A stretch of DNA of 64,000 nucleotides, from positions 1 to 64,000 of the forward strand of contig JAYRFK010000119.1 of the NCBI GenBank assembly GCA_041908445.1, given 5' to 3'. The notes beneath the pieces are model-generated. The model ran no database searches. It was not told where the DNA came from and saw nothing but the letters and a program-made list of their open reading frames with translations. Source of the stretch: JAEUJM01 sp041908445 (GTDB lineage: Bacteria; Actinomycetota; Acidimicrobiia; Acidimicrobiales; DATDAH01). The position numbers and the translations under genes were made by a program. Below are positions 24,974-37,368 of this stretch, in pieces (the stretch's first letter is position 1; every line of letters starts with the position of its first letter).

Positions 24974-26572
24974 GTGTCCGAGCCTGGTGCGCCGCAGGAG
25001 CCCGTGGCGCCCGCCCGGCCCTTCCGCCGCCGGGTCCTGATCAACACCGCGTCGACGGGCGCGGCGAACGCGTGGGCCATGGTCGTGACCCTCGTGGCCC
25101 TGCCCGTCCTGCTCGGCGGCCTGGGCCCGGCCGCCTTCGGCACGTGGGTCCTGCTGTCGACCTTCAGCGCCGTCAACGGCTGGCTCTCCCTGGCCGACCT
25201 CGGTGTGGCCACCGCCACCACCCGGGCGGTGGCCGAGTCCGCGTCCCACGACGACCGCCGGGCCATCGCCACGCGGGTCGGGTCCAGCCTCGGCCTGTTC
25301 CTCGTGCTCGGGCTGCTCTGCGCGCTGGCGATGGCGACCGTCGGACGGGTCGCGCTCCCCGCCCTGTTCGACACCCCCGCACGCCTGGTCCCCGACCTCG
25401 AGTTCGCGATCGTGGCCTTCGCCGTGCAGATCGTGCCCGACCTGCTGCTCGGCGCCGCCAACAGCGCCCTCGAGGGCCTCCAGCGGGTCGACCTCTCCCG
25501 GGCCGCTGACGCCGTCCGCCGCACGGCGGTGGCGGCGGCCACCTGCGTCGCCGCGCTCGCCGGTGGCGGGCTGCGGGGCGTGGCGCTGGCGAGCCTCGTC
25601 GTGTCGGTCATCGGCTCGATCGTCGCCCTCGTGCTGCTCTGGGTCCACCTCCCCGACCGGCGCCTGCGGTTCGACCGCGGCGAGGCCCGAGCCCTGCTCT
25701 CGTACGGGAAGACGGTGGCGGTGCTCCGGCCCTTCGGCGTCATCCAGCGGACGATGGACCGCCTCATCGTCGGGGCGATCCTGGGGCCGGCGCCGGTGGC
25801 GTTCGTGGAGATCGCGACGCAGATCCAGAACGGCGCGGACGCCGTGCTCTCCGCGAGCTCGTACGCCGTCATCCCCAGCGCGTCGTGGCTCCGGGCCCGT
25901 GAGGACGCCCACACGTTGCGGGAGCTCCTGCTCACGGGCACCAAGTACTCCCTGCTGGTGACCCTGCCCTTCGTGACCGCGCCCGCGATCCTCGCCGGCC
26001 CCCTCGTGCGCCTCTGGGTCGGTCCGGCCTACGCCGCGGCCGCGGGCCTCGCGGTCGTCGGGCTCGTGTACATCGCGATGACCGCGCCGATCCAGGTGGG
26101 CTCGAACCTCCTCGTCGGGACCGGCCGGGCCGGGGCCGTCCTGCGGGCGGTCATCGGTGCGGTGGTGGTGAACCTCGTCGCCAGCATCGTGCTGGTGCAC
26201 CTCGTCGGCACGGTCGGGGCGTTCCTCGGCACCCTGATCGGCACCTGCTTCCTCGTCATCCCGCTGCGGCGGTCGGCCCTCGAGGAGGTCGGCGCGACCC
26301 GCCGCGAGTTCGTGCGCGGGTCCGTGCTCCCGTCGATCGCCCCCAACCTCGCGCTGGCGGGGGTAGCCGGCGCCGCCGTGCTGGCGCCACTGCCGGACCT
26401 CACCACGCTGGTGCTCGGTGGCACCCTGGGCTTCGCCGCCTACGCCGCCGTCGCCTGGCGGTGGTCGTTCGAGCGGGCCGAGCTGGCCGGACTGCGGAGC
26501 ACCATGAGCCGCTCCGCCCCTCCGGCGCCCGCGGCCCCACTGGTGACGTCCCCGGAGGCGGTCGGTGCCTGA
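24974..26572 (+). CDS. Polysaccharide flippase (Wzx/MOP-superfamily)
   Basis: This protein of about 532 residues is almost wholly hydrophobic, with some 12–14 membrane helices, and has the start layout INTASTGAANAWAMVVTLVALP followed by LADLGVATATTRAVA, as in oligosaccharide flippases. It would move the lipid-linked glycan from the cytoplasmic to the outer face of the membrane. I place the start at GTG 24974, 30 residues before the first helix region; an upstream ATG at 24800 would enter the divergent gene's N terminus. It overlaps the next gene by 8 nt. Confidence 0.82.
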   Translation: MSEPGAPQEPVAPARPFRRRVLINTASTGAANAWAMVVTLVALPVLLGGLGPAAFGTWVLLSTFSAVNGWLSLADLGVATATTRAVAESASHDDRRAIATRVGSSLGLFLVLGLLCALAMATVGRVALPALFDTPARLVPDLEFAIVAFAVQIVPDLLLGAANSALEGLQRVDLSRAADAVRRTAVAAATCVAALAGGGLRGVALASLVVSVIGSIVALVLLWVHLPDRRLRFDRGEARALLSYGKTVAVLRPFGVIQRTMDRLIVGAILGPAPVAFVEIATQIQNGADAVLSASSYAVIPSASWLRAREDAHTLRELLLTGTKYSLLVTLPFVTAPAILAGPLVRLWVGPAYAAAAGLAVVGLVYIAMTAPIQVGSNLLVGTGRAGAVLRAVIGAVVVNLVASIVLVHLVGTVGAFLGTLIGTCFLVIPLRRSALEEVGATRREFVRGSVLPSIAPNLALAGVAGAAVLAPLPDLTTLVLGGTLGFAAYAAVAWRWSFERAELAGLRSTMSRSAPPAPAAPLVTSPEAVGA

Positions 26573-27494
26573 CACCGTGGACGCCGGGCTGCCCCCGGTC
26601 GCCCTGCACACCGACGAGGCCGGCCGCACGTTCGGCTACGTCCACGTGCCCCACCCGGGCGCCACCGGCCTCGCGGTGCACTTCAGCGCCTTCTTCGGGG
26701 CCTGGGGTGACGCCCGCCCGTACCGCGACCAGTTCCAGGGCTACTTCCACCGGCTCAAGATGCTGGGGAGCGACCCGAGCCGGAACTGGCTCTTCCTGTG
26801 CGACGCCCACGGGGCCTTCGACAACGGCACCTACTACACCGGTCAGGCCGGCGACCTCTTCGTCGAGCGGGCGATGACCGAGATCATCACCGACCACCTC
26901 GACCGCTTCGGGTACCGAGACCAGCCGCTCGTCACCCTCGGCTCGTCGATGGGCGCCACGGCGGCGCTCAAGTTCGGCCTGGACCTCGACGCCGACGGCA
27001 TCGTGGCGATCTGCCCGCACATCGACCTGGACGTCTGCGCCGAGCGCCAGGACCGTCGGGCCGAAGTGGCGTGGATCTGCCCGGACGGCGACCCCGGGGC
27101 GCCGCACAACCACGTCTACACCCGCCAGATCCAGGACCGACTCGACGCCCGGTCGGCCGACCGTGCCCTCCCCCGCCTGTACGTCCAGTCCTGCGAGGAC
27201 GACGCCGGCGTGCACGACGAGCAGGTGGTGCCCCTCGTCGAGCGCTGGCGCGCCCTCGGCGGCGACGTGAGCGCCGACTACCGCCCCGTCGGGGGCCACA
27301 CCAGCGACTGGGCCACCCGTGCCGTGCTGCTGGACGCCGTGGCGCGGCTCGCCGAGGGTCGGCCGATCGACGTCGAGCGCTACCGCCTCGATCCCGAGTT
27401 CGCCGGCCGGCTCGTCCGGCCCCCGGTCTCGCACCGGTTGCGGCGGGCGGCGAGCCTCACCCGCAAGCGGGTCCTCGGCGCCGTCGGGCGCTGA
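26565..27494 (+). CDS. Alpha/beta-fold hydrolase-like protein of the glycan cluster
   Basis: This 309-residue protein has an alpha/beta-hydrolase-like nucleophile elbow in VTLGSSMGATAALKFG (Gly-x-Ser-x-Gly) and a late histidine in PVGGHTSDWA that could complete a triad. It has no signal peptide. Related proteins in capsule loci (the XcbB/CpsF type) work as cytosolic carbohydrate-modifying or acyl-transfer enzymes; an esterase or acyltransferase acting on the glycan is plausible. GTG start inside the end of the flippase gene, so the two are co-translated. Confidence 0.7.
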   Translation: MPDTVDAGLPPVALHTDEAGRTFGYVHVPHPGATGLAVHFSAFFGAWGDARPYRDQFQGYFHRLKMLGSDPSRNWLFLCDAHGAFDNGTYYTGQAGDLFVERAMTEIITDHLDRFGYRDQPLVTLGSSMGATAALKFGLDLDADGIVAICPHIDLDVCAERQDRRAEVAWICPDGDPGAPHNHVYTRQIQDRLDARSADRALPRLYVQSCEDDAGVHDEQVVPLVERWRALGGDVSADYRPVGGHTSDWATRAVLLDAVARLAEGRPIDVERYRLDPEFAGRLVRPPVSHRLRRAASLTRKRVLGAVGR

Positions 27495-27496
27495 GT

Positions 27497-27565
27497 CCGG
27501 CCCCGATCCTCAGGTCCGCAGGCCCATCGGTCAGCGGGAGCGACGGGCGGGACGGATCGGGCCGG
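27497..27565. terminator. Inverted repeat between convergent stop codons
   Basis: CCGGCCCCGATCC at 27497–27509 pairs with GGATCGGGCCGG at 27554–27565 (12 bp with one bulged C). It fills the whole gap between the hydrolase stop (27494) and the sugar transferase stop (27566). It could act as a bidirectional transcription terminator; the loop of about 44 nt is longer than usual. Confidence 0.4.
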
Positions 27566-28906
27566 TCAGCGCCCGCCGCCCTGGCGCCCGGTGACCGAGC
27601 GCAGGGTGCGACCGACGATGCGCAGATCCAGGGCGACGCCCTGGCGGCGCAGGTAGAAGAACTCGTACTGCAGCTTCTCCAGGGCGTCCCGCTCGTCACC
27701 GGCGTACCCGTACTTCACCTGGGCCCACCCCGTCAGGCCGGGGCGCACGAGGTGGCGCATCGAGTAGAAGGGCAGCTTCTCGGAGAGCTCCTCGACGTAG
27801 GCGGGCTGCTCGGGCCGGGGCCCCACGACGGCCAGCTCGCCCCGCAGGATGTTCACGACCTGGGGCAGCTCGTCGAGGTGGGTGGTCCGCAGCAGCTTGC
27901 CGAACGGGGTGATGCGGGGGTCGTCCTCGGTCGTCCACTCGTTGTGGGTGGTCTCGTCGGGCGCGGGCCGCATGGTGCGGAACTTCAGGATCTCGAACGG
28001 CACGCCGCCCTTGCCCACGCGGGTCTGGCGGTACAGCAGCGGGCCCCGGTTGCCGAAGCGGTTCCCCAGCCACACCACCGGCACGGCCAGGACGAGCGGC
28101 ACCAGGCCGAGCCCGGCGAGGGCGAGGTCGAGGAGGCGCTTCATCCGGCCGTACCGTGCCCGGTGCACCTCGCCGATGTCGAACATGAGCGATACGCGCT
28201 CCAGCTCGGACACGGGGAGCTTCCCCAGCCACTCCTCGTAGAAGAGCGACATCGTGCGCAGGCGGATGCCGGCCTCGTGCAGCCCCGCGGCCTGGCTCAC
28301 GATGCTCGGCTCGACCTGGGCGGTGCGGTCGAGGACGACGACCGTGGCGTGCTCGGCGGCCACGACGTCCTCGAGCGGGCGGGAGTGCACCCCGGTGACC
28401 GCCGCCTCCTCCGGGGTCAGCACCGCCACGATCTCGGCGGGGATCTCGGCGAAGCCGGCGATCTCGTCCCGCAGGGCCGCGATCTCGGTCTGCTCGCCGA
28501 CGACCACGACCCGGTCGTGGCGCTGGGCCCGGTCGTGCCCGTCGGCGGCCACGTTCGCGCACAGGACGTACCAGGGCACGAGCACGAGGACGCTGGTGAA
28601 GACCACGAAGCGGGGCAGGAGCGCATCGCCGACGACGAGTTGGGCCAGCGAGATGGCCATCGCGGCGGCGAGCGTCGCCACCAGGGCGGAGGCGACGGCG
28701 CTGCGACGGGTACGGGGCAGGTCGGGCAACCCGACGCCGTAGGCGGCGACCGAGAGCAGGATCACGTAGGCGATCGCCCACCCGAACCGGAACGAGCCGG
28801 TGAAGTCGTACGGGAGCACCGCGATCCGGCTGGCGTGCAGCTTGGACAGCCCGAACACGGCCGCGAAGGTGCCGAGGACCAGCAGGGCGCGTGCGGCTCG
28901 GGTCAC
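27566..28906 (-). CDS. Polyprenyl-phosphate sugar-1-phosphate transferase (initiating)
   Basis: This 446-residue membrane protein has four to five N-terminal helices, a soluble middle domain (VVVVGEQTEIAAL, Rossmann-like) and a C-terminal bacterial sugar transferase domain from about residue 255: KRLLDLALAGLGLV membrane entry, FEILKFRTM, HLDELPQ and VGPRPEQP. Such WbaP/CpsE-type enzymes load the first sugar phosphate onto undecaprenyl phosphate. It probably starts assembly of the glycan built by the neighbouring genes. GTG start; 133 bp separate it from uvrA, containing no gene I can support. Confidence 0.88.
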   Translation of the reverse strand: MTRAARALLVLGTFAAVFGLSKLHASRIAVLPYDFTGSFRFGWAIAYVILLSVAAYGVGLPDLPRTRRSAVASALVATLAAAMAISLAQLVVGDALLPRFVVFTSVLVLVPWYVLCANVAADGHDRAQRHDRVVVVGEQTEIAALRDEIAGFAEIPAEIVAVLTPEEAAVTGVHSRPLEDVVAAEHATVVVLDRTAQVEPSIVSQAAGLHEAGIRLRTMSLFYEEWLGKLPVSELERVSLMFDIGEVHRARYGRMKRLLDLALAGLGLVPLVLAVPVVWLGNRFGNRGPLLYRQTRVGKGGVPFEILKFRTMRPAPDETTHNEWTTEDDPRITPFGKLLRTTHLDELPQVVNILRGELAVVGPRPEQPAYVEELSEKLPFYSMRHLVRPGLTGWAQVKYGYAGDERDALEKLQYEFFYLRRQGVALDLRIVGRTLRSVTGRQGGGR

Positions 28907-29039
28907 GGCACCGGGACCACCGTGACGAGGGCCGACGCGTCGACCACTCCGATGGCGCTCACGATCTCTCCATCGGCGGCCACGACCCCGCTGTGAGCGG
29001 GCGGCGGCGCCACGTCGGCCGGGCCGTGCCGGCCCTGGG

Positions 29040-31880
<2,841 letters not shown>

Positions 31881-31908
31881 CCGGCCACGATATCGGGGCC
31901 ACCAACGT

Positions 31909-31924
31909 GCGAACACGTGTTTGG
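31909..31924 (-). promoter_or_regulatory. LexA (SOS) box upstream of uvrA
   Basis: The 16-mer GCGAACACGTGTTTGG matches the actinobacterial SOS consensus TCGAAC-N4-GTTCGA at all but three positions and is itself nearly palindromic. It is centred about 36 bp before the chosen uvrA start codon, where LexA would block transcription. The divergent GT-C gene begins 107 bp away on the other side. Confidence 0.75.
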
Positions 31925-32030
31925 TCCCGTGGCGGGCGTGGGTCCGCTGCGGCGGTCAGGACGTCGAATACGCTCGCCGCCCACGGGACGAGAACGAGGC
32001 CTCGACACGGGCGCACCGGCAGGGTCGGCC

Positions 32031-33455
32031 GTGGCGGCGCCGGGCATCACCCCGTCGTCGTCCGAGGCGATCGCCTCGCCCGCGATCCCGTGGTGGGTGT
32101 TCGCCGCCGTGGTCCTCCTCGCCGCGGTGCTGCACTTCGGCGGCCTCGGCACGGCGGGCCTCACCCCGGACGAGAGCTACACCGCGGTGGCCTCGGCCCG
32201 CCCCGTGGGCGACCTGTTGGCCTTCATCCGTGAGACCGACCCCCACCCGCCGCTCTCCTACCTCCTCGAGAAGCCGGCCCTCGCCGTGGCCGACTCGAAC
32301 GCCGCCCTGCGCTTCCTCCCGGCGCTGTTCTCGACGCTGGCGGTCGCCGCGATGGCGGTGTGGCAGCGGCGCGAGGGCGTCGCCGGGCTCACCGCCACCG
32401 TGCTGCTGGTGGTGGCGCCCGAGCAGCTGCTGTACGGCCGCCAGGCCCGGATGTACGGCCTCCTGGTGCTGGCCGGCGTGGTGGTGGCGTGGGCGTCCTG
32501 TCGGTGGCTCGCCGGCGCGTCACGCCGCTGGGGCGCCGTGGCCGCGGCCGCGGCGACCGTCGCCGCGCTCTCGCACTCCACCGGCTTCGTGCTGCTGGCC
32601 GGGCTGCTGCTGGTCCCGTGGCTCCGCCGGGACCGTGAGGCGTGGGCGCTGCGGGCGATGGCCGGCGCGGGGGTCGTCGTCACCGCGGTGGTGTTCGCCC
32701 CCGTGGCGCTCGACCGCGCCGGCGACCGGACCTTCTACCCCAGGACCAGCCTCGGGTGGGTCACGACCACGGTCAACGAGCAGCTCGCCCCCGTGCCTGC
32801 GCAGAAGTGGCTCGTCATCGCGCTGCTCGTCGTCGGCGGCACGCTGCTGATCCGCCGGGGCGGGCCGCAGGCACGGGTGTGGCTCGCGCTGTTCGCCGCT
32901 CCGCTGCTCGGCCTCGTGCTCGTCAGCTTCCGCGTGCCCCTCCTCCTGCCGAAGTCGGTCCTGTCCCTCTCGTGGGGTGTCGTGCTGGCGCTGGGCGCGC
33001 TCGTCGGGGCCGCCTGGAAGCGCCTGCCGGTCGCCGGGATCGCCGTGGCCGCGTTGCTCGCGCTCCTCACCGTCCCCTACGTGGCCGAGGCGCGGGCCAA
33101 GGACGAGGGGGCGGGGCGGATGGCGGCGACCGTCTCGGCGCAGGCGGTCGACGGCGACGTCGTGGCGGTCCGCCCGGAGAACCTGGGCACGCTCGTCGAG
33201 TGGCAGCTCGGCCGGATCGAGGGCCGGGTGCTGCACCCGGTCACCACGCCATGGGACGTCACGGTCGCGTGGCGGGTCGGTGCCGGGCCGCCGACGGGCC
33301 GCACCTGGCTCGTGGAGTCCCCCGACCGCGTGCTCTCCGACGTCGATGCCGACCTCGACGCCGGCACCTCCTGCGGTCCCGAGCGGGTCCCCGTGGGCGG
33401 GGAGTTCCTGCTGTCGTGCCTCGACGACGTCCCGGTCGAGGACGCCGGCGGCTGA
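32031..33455 (+). CDS. GT-C/ArnT-like membrane glycosyltransferase
   Basis: This protein of about 474 residues has some ten membrane helices and the GT-C hallmark in its first outer loop, LTPDESYTAVASA with an Asp-Glu pair, followed by DPHPPLSYLLEK and a later YGRQARMYGLL, as in family 39-like enzymes that use polyprenyl-phosphate sugars. The C-terminal about 100 residues form a soluble outer domain with two cysteines. GTG start at 32031 is chosen because it begins just before the first helix; the true start is not certain. Acceptor unknown. Confidence 0.75.
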   Translation: MAAPGITPSSSEAIASPAIPWWVFAAVVLLAAVLHFGGLGTAGLTPDESYTAVASARPVGDLLAFIRETDPHPPLSYLLEKPALAVADSNAALRFLPALFSTLAVAAMAVWQRREGVAGLTATVLLVVAPEQLLYGRQARMYGLLVLAGVVVAWASCRWLAGASRRWGAVAAAAATVAALSHSTGFVLLAGLLLVPWLRRDREAWALRAMAGAGVVVTAVVFAPVALDRAGDRTFYPRTSLGWVTTTVNEQLAPVPAQKWLVIALLVVGGTLLIRRGGPQARVWLALFAAPLLGLVLVSFRVPLLLPKSVLSLSWGVVLALGALVGAAWKRLPVAGIAVAALLALLTVPYVAEARAKDEGAGRMAATVSAQAVDGDVVAVRPENLGTLVEWQLGRIEGRVLHPVTTPWDVTVAWRVGAGPPTGRTWLVESPDRVLSDVDADLDAGTSCGPERVPVGGEFLLSCLDDVPVEDAGG

Positions 33456-33494
33456 GCCGGGGGCAGGGCCCGGTCGGGTGCGGGCGTCCCGCCC

Positions 33495-35252
33495 TCAGCA
33501 GGAGCCCGAGCGGCAGTACGTGGTGACCCGGAGGTCCGTGCCGGTGACCAGTGCCACCCGATCGGAGGACCCGGTGGTCCAGCCGGGGAAGGTCGGTGGC
33601 GTCGAGGTCAGGTCGACCGAGACGAGGCCGAAGGTCTCGGCGCCGGACTCCCCCGCCACCCGCACGGCGAAGCGCAGGTCGGCGTCGGAGCCGGCGGCGA
33701 GCCAGTCCTTGTCACCGTAGGTCGCACCGAACTCCCGGGGCACGAAGCCGTCGGGCGAGATGAGGACGTCCTCGGACCGGGCCGCCAGCTCGTCCCCCGC
33801 TCGGGCGATCCCGTGCGACCGCACCGAGAGCCAGCCGAGGCCGAAGGCGGTGACCGCGATGGACAGGGCGATCACCCCGGTCCGGGCCCAGGCCAGCATC
33901 CGGCGCGACTCGGCGATGCCCACCACCGCGGCCAGCAGCCCCGACGGCAGGAGGTAGCGGCCGGCCCATTGCGGCGCCGCGCCCCCCACGAACTGGAACG
34001 CGAACACCAGGGGCAGCGGGACGATGGCGAACGCCAGGAGCAGGCGGGTGTTGGCCGCCCGCCAACCGAGGGCGACGCCGACGGCGACGAACGGGGTGGC
34101 CGCGACCATGCCCGGCACGAAGCCGAGCCCGCCGACGAGCCGGAACAGGTACACGGCGACCACGAGGGCCGCCGCGAACCGGACCAGCCGCTCGTCACGG
34201 GGCTCGGTCGCCTTGACCGCCCCGCAGGCCAGGGCCAGCGCGAGCACGGCGCCGACGAGCCAGGGCCCCGGGCCGCTCTGCGGTAGGGGTGACAGCAGGG
34301 TGGTCAGCCCCTCCTGGGCGCGGAGCGCCACGAGCGATCCGGCGGCGTCGGCCGCGCCCCCGGTCCGGGTCGAGCGGATCTGCTCGCCGAGCACCGCGGT
34401 CTCGAGGGCCAGGTTCGCCCCGAACGCCAGGACGACGCCGCCGACCGAGGCGAGCCCGACGCCCACGGCGCCCGGGAGCGACCGACGGCGCCCGACGGCC
34501 ACGACGAGGCACGCCACGCCGATCATCGCGAACCCGTAGACGAAGGCCTCGGTGCGCATCGCCGCCGCGACGCCGAACAGGGCGCCGGCGACGAGGCCCC
34601 GCCACCACACCGGACGGCGCTCGACCACGTCGAGGAGCACGACCGCGGCCCACCCCATGAGGGCGAGCCCCAGGCTGTGCTCCCACAGGTCGAGGCTGTA
34701 GACCGCGACCGGGGACGCCAGCCCGATCACCCAGAAGGCGGCCCAGCCCTCCCCGTCGCCGAGTCGCCGTGCCAGCGCACGGGCGGCGAAGGCCGTGGCG
34801 ATGCCGCCGAGCATCGGGAGCAGGAGCGTGGCGCGGTACCCGCCGAGGTCCCAGAGCGGCCGGGCGGCCAGGACCATCGGGAGCGACGTGACCTGCACGT
34901 AGCGGTCGCCGACGTGCGTCGTGTAGTAGAGGCCGTGGACCCGGGCGTCGGGGTCCCAGCGGGCGGCCCAGTAGCCCACGTCGGGGTCGAGGTCGCCCCG
35001 CTCGCTCATCACCTTCACCGTGGCGACCTTGCCGCCGGTGTCGGTGCCCAGGAACCCGTTGGGGTGCATGAGGCCCGACAGCGCGAGGTAGGCGGCGAGG
35101 AGCAGGGCAGCGGCCACGACGGGCCGGCGCAGGAGGGCCGGGCCCCGGTGGGGGGTGGCGCCCGTCGGTGCGGGACGCTCGGCCGCGTCGTGCGGGCCGG
35201 GGGCGTCGCCGGTGCCGTCCTCGGCGCGCGCCCGCGTCGGGGCATCGACCAT
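33495..35252 (-). CDS. Multi-pass membrane protein, GT-C-like
   Basis: This protein of about 585 residues has a disordered 40-residue acidic/Pro-rich start and roughly ten to twelve membrane helices, with an early outer loop containing FLGTDTGGKVATVKVM and a YYTTHVGDRYVQVTSLP stretch that resembles the first loop of GT-C enzymes. It ends in an outer domain with CRSGSC at its extreme C terminus. Function is probably glycosyl transfer but no catalytic Asp-Glu pair is certain. Start ATG 35252 follows GGAGAG; ATG 35264 has a near-identical ribosome site, a tandem repeat of the start region. Confidence 0.65.
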   Translation of the reverse strand: MVDAPTRARAEDGTGDAPGPHDAAERPAPTGATPHRGPALLRRPVVAAALLLAAYLALSGLMHPNGFLGTDTGGKVATVKVMSERGDLDPDVGYWAARWDPDARVHGLYYTTHVGDRYVQVTSLPMVLAARPLWDLGGYRATLLLPMLGGIATAFAARALARRLGDGEGWAAFWVIGLASPVAVYSLDLWEHSLGLALMGWAAVVLLDVVERRPVWWRGLVAGALFGVAAAMRTEAFVYGFAMIGVACLVVAVGRRRSLPGAVGVGLASVGGVVLAFGANLALETAVLGEQIRSTRTGGAADAAGSLVALRAQEGLTTLLSPLPQSGPGPWLVGAVLALALACGAVKATEPRDERLVRFAAALVVAVYLFRLVGGLGFVPGMVAATPFVAVGVALGWRAANTRLLLAFAIVPLPLVFAFQFVGGAAPQWAGRYLLPSGLLAAVVGIAESRRMLAWARTGVIALSIAVTAFGLGWLSVRSHGIARAGDELAARSEDVLISPDGFVPREFGATYGDKDWLAAGSDADLRFAVRVAGESGAETFGLVSVDLTSTPPTFPGWTTGSSDRVALVTGTDLRVTTYCRSGSC

Positions 35253-35306
35253 CGCGCTCTCCATCGCTCTCCATCGGCCGCGACACGGCGATGGCAAGTG
35301 AGCGGG

Positions 35307-37319
35307 TCAGACGACCTCGCGCAGCTCCCGCTTGAGGTCGGCGATCTCGTCGCGCAGGCGGGCGGCGTACTCGAACCGCAGGTCGGCGGAGGCCTGGTGC
35401 ATCTCCTCCTCCAGGGTGCGGATGAGGCGGCCGAGCTCGTCGTGGGGCAGGTCGGCGAACTCCGAGCGCTGGTCGCGCTTGCGCGAGCGGCGGTCGGCGC
35501 CCGGGATCGGCGCGGTCTCGCTCGGCCGGAGCTGGGCGAGGATGTCGGTGACCGCCTTGCGGATGGTCTGCGGGTCGATCCCGTGGGCCTCGTTGTACGC
35601 CTGCTGGAGGCCCCGGCGCCGGTTCGTCTCCGAGATGGCCCGCTGCATCGAGTCGGTGACGGTGTCGGCGTACATCACGACCTGGCCGTCGACGTTGCGG
35701 GCGGCGCGGCCGATGGTCTGGATGAGCGACGTCTCGCTGCGGAGGAAGCCCTCCTTGTCCGCGTCGAGGATGGCCACCAGTGAGACCTCGGGCAGGTCGA
35801 GGCCCTCCCGCAGCAGGTTGATACCGACGAGGACGTCGAACTCGCCGAGCCGGAGGTCGCGGAGGATCTCGATGCGCTCGATGGTGTCGACCTCGCTGTG
35901 GAGGTACCGGACCCGCAGCCCGAGCTCGAGCAGGTACTCGGTGAGGTCCTCGGCCATCTTCTTGGTGAGGGTGGTGACCAGGATCCGGGCGTCCTGGGTG
36001 ATGCGCCCGTTGATGGCCTCGACCAGGTCGTCGATCTGGCCCTTGGTGGGCTTCACGATGATCTCCGGGTCGATGAGGCCGGTGGGGCGCACGATCTGCT
36101 CGACCACCTGGGTCGAGTGGGACAGCTCCCAGTCGCCGGGGGTGGCCGACAGGAAGACCACCTGGTTGACCTTCTCGACGAACTCCTCGAAGCGCAGCGG
36201 GCGGTTGTCCGCCGCCGACGGCAGCCGGAACCCGTACTCGATGAGGTTCTCCTTGCGGGACCGGTCGCCCTCGTACTGCCCGTGGAGCTGCGGCACGGCC
36301 ACGTGCGACTCGTCGAGCACCACGAGGAAGTCGTCGGGGAAGAAGTCGAGCAGCGTGTTGGGCGGCGTGCCCGGCCCGCGCCCCTCGATCGGGGCCGAGT
36401 AGTTCTCGATGCCGTTGCAGAAGCCGAGCTCCTGCATCATCTCGAGGTCGTACTGGGTGCGCATGCGCAGGCGCTGGGCCTCGAGCAGCTTGCCCTCGGA
36501 CTCGAACCAGGCCAGGCGCTCCTGCAGCTCGGCCTCGATCCGGGTGATCGCGGCGCGCATGCGCTCCTCGCCGGCCACGTAGTGGGTGGCGGGGAACACC
36601 ACGAGCTCGTCCAGAGTGGCCACGAGCTGGCCCGTGAGGGGGTCGACCTGGGTGATGGCCTCCACCTCGTCGCCGAACAGCTCGATGCGGATGGCGTGCT
36701 CGTCGTAGGCGGGGTGGATCTCGACGGTGTCGCCGCGGACACGGAACTTGCCGCGGACGAGGTTCATGTCGTTGCGCTCGTACTGCATGTCGACGAGGCG
36801 CCGCAGGATGCCCCGCTGGTCGTGCTCCTCCCCCACCCGTACGTGGAGCAGCTGCTGCTCGTACTCCTCGGGCGAGCCCAGGCCGTAGATGCACGAGACC
36901 GACGCCACGACGATGGTGTCGCGCCGGGTGAGGAGGGCGGAGGTGGCCGAGTGGCGGAGCCGGTCGATCTCGTCGTTCACCGACGAGTCCTTCTCGATGT
37001 ACGTGTCGCTCGCGGCCATGTAGGCCTCGGGCTGGTAGTAGTCGTAGTAGGAGACGAAGTACTCGACCCGGTTGTCCGGGAAGAACTCCCGGAACTCGTT
37101 GGCGAGCTGGGCCGCCAGCGACTTGTTCGGGGCGATCACGAGCGTCGGCCGCTGGACCTGCTCGATGGTCCAGGCGATGGTGGCGCTCTTGCCGCTGCCG
37201 GTGATGCCGAGCAGCGTCTGGAACCGGTCGCCGCGGTCGATGCCCTCGCTCAGCGCCGCGATCGCGGCGGGCTGGTCGCCGGCGGGCTGGAAGTCGGAGA
37301 CGACGCGGAAGGGCGGCAC
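35307..37319 (-). CDS. uvrB: UvrABC excinuclease subunit B
   Basis: UvrB is the damage-verifying helicase-like subunit loaded by UvrA and cut partner of UvrC. This 670-residue protein has Walker A GITGSGKSATIAW, the beta-hairpin region YYDYYQPEAY, Walker B-like VVLDESH, helicase motifs near ILVTTLTKKMAEDL and GINLLREGLDLPEVS, and the C-terminal UVR motif DLRFEYAARLRDEIADL. GTG 37319 is the natural start; longer readings run into coaE's frame region. It lies 49 bp downstream of coaE. No LexA box was found before it. Confidence 0.96.
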   Translation of the reverse strand: MPPFRVVSDFQPAGDQPAAIAALSEGIDRGDRFQTLLGITGSGKSATIAWTIEQVQRPTLVIAPNKSLAAQLANEFREFFPDNRVEYFVSYYDYYQPEAYMAASDTYIEKDSSVNDEIDRLRHSATSALLTRRDTIVVASVSCIYGLGSPEEYEQQLLHVRVGEEHDQRGILRRLVDMQYERNDMNLVRGKFRVRGDTVEIHPAYDEHAIRIELFGDEVEAITQVDPLTGQLVATLDELVVFPATHYVAGEERMRAAITRIEAELQERLAWFESEGKLLEAQRLRMRTQYDLEMMQELGFCNGIENYSAPIEGRGPGTPPNTLLDFFPDDFLVVLDESHVAVPQLHGQYEGDRSRKENLIEYGFRLPSAADNRPLRFEEFVEKVNQVVFLSATPGDWELSHSTQVVEQIVRPTGLIDPEIIVKPTKGQIDDLVEAINGRITQDARILVTTLTKKMAEDLTEYLLELGLRVRYLHSEVDTIERIEILRDLRLGEFDVLVGINLLREGLDLPEVSLVAILDADKEGFLRSETSLIQTIGRAARNVDGQVVMYADTVTDSMQRAISETNRRRGLQQAYNEAHGIDPQTIRKAVTDILAQLRPSETAPIPGADRRSRKRDQRSEFADLPHDELGRLIRTLEEEMHQASADLRFEYAARLRDEIADLKRELREVV

Positions 37320-37368
37320 GCCGCGATCGTACCGAGGGGGTGTGACAGCGAGGCCGGGCGGGCCCCGG

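Noticed and set aside
28903..29039. A possible short leader peptide before the sugar transferase (GTG AGC… ending in a TGA that overlaps its GTG)
   Set aside because: Only about 20 codons, no ribosome site and no motif; the overlap alone is not enough.
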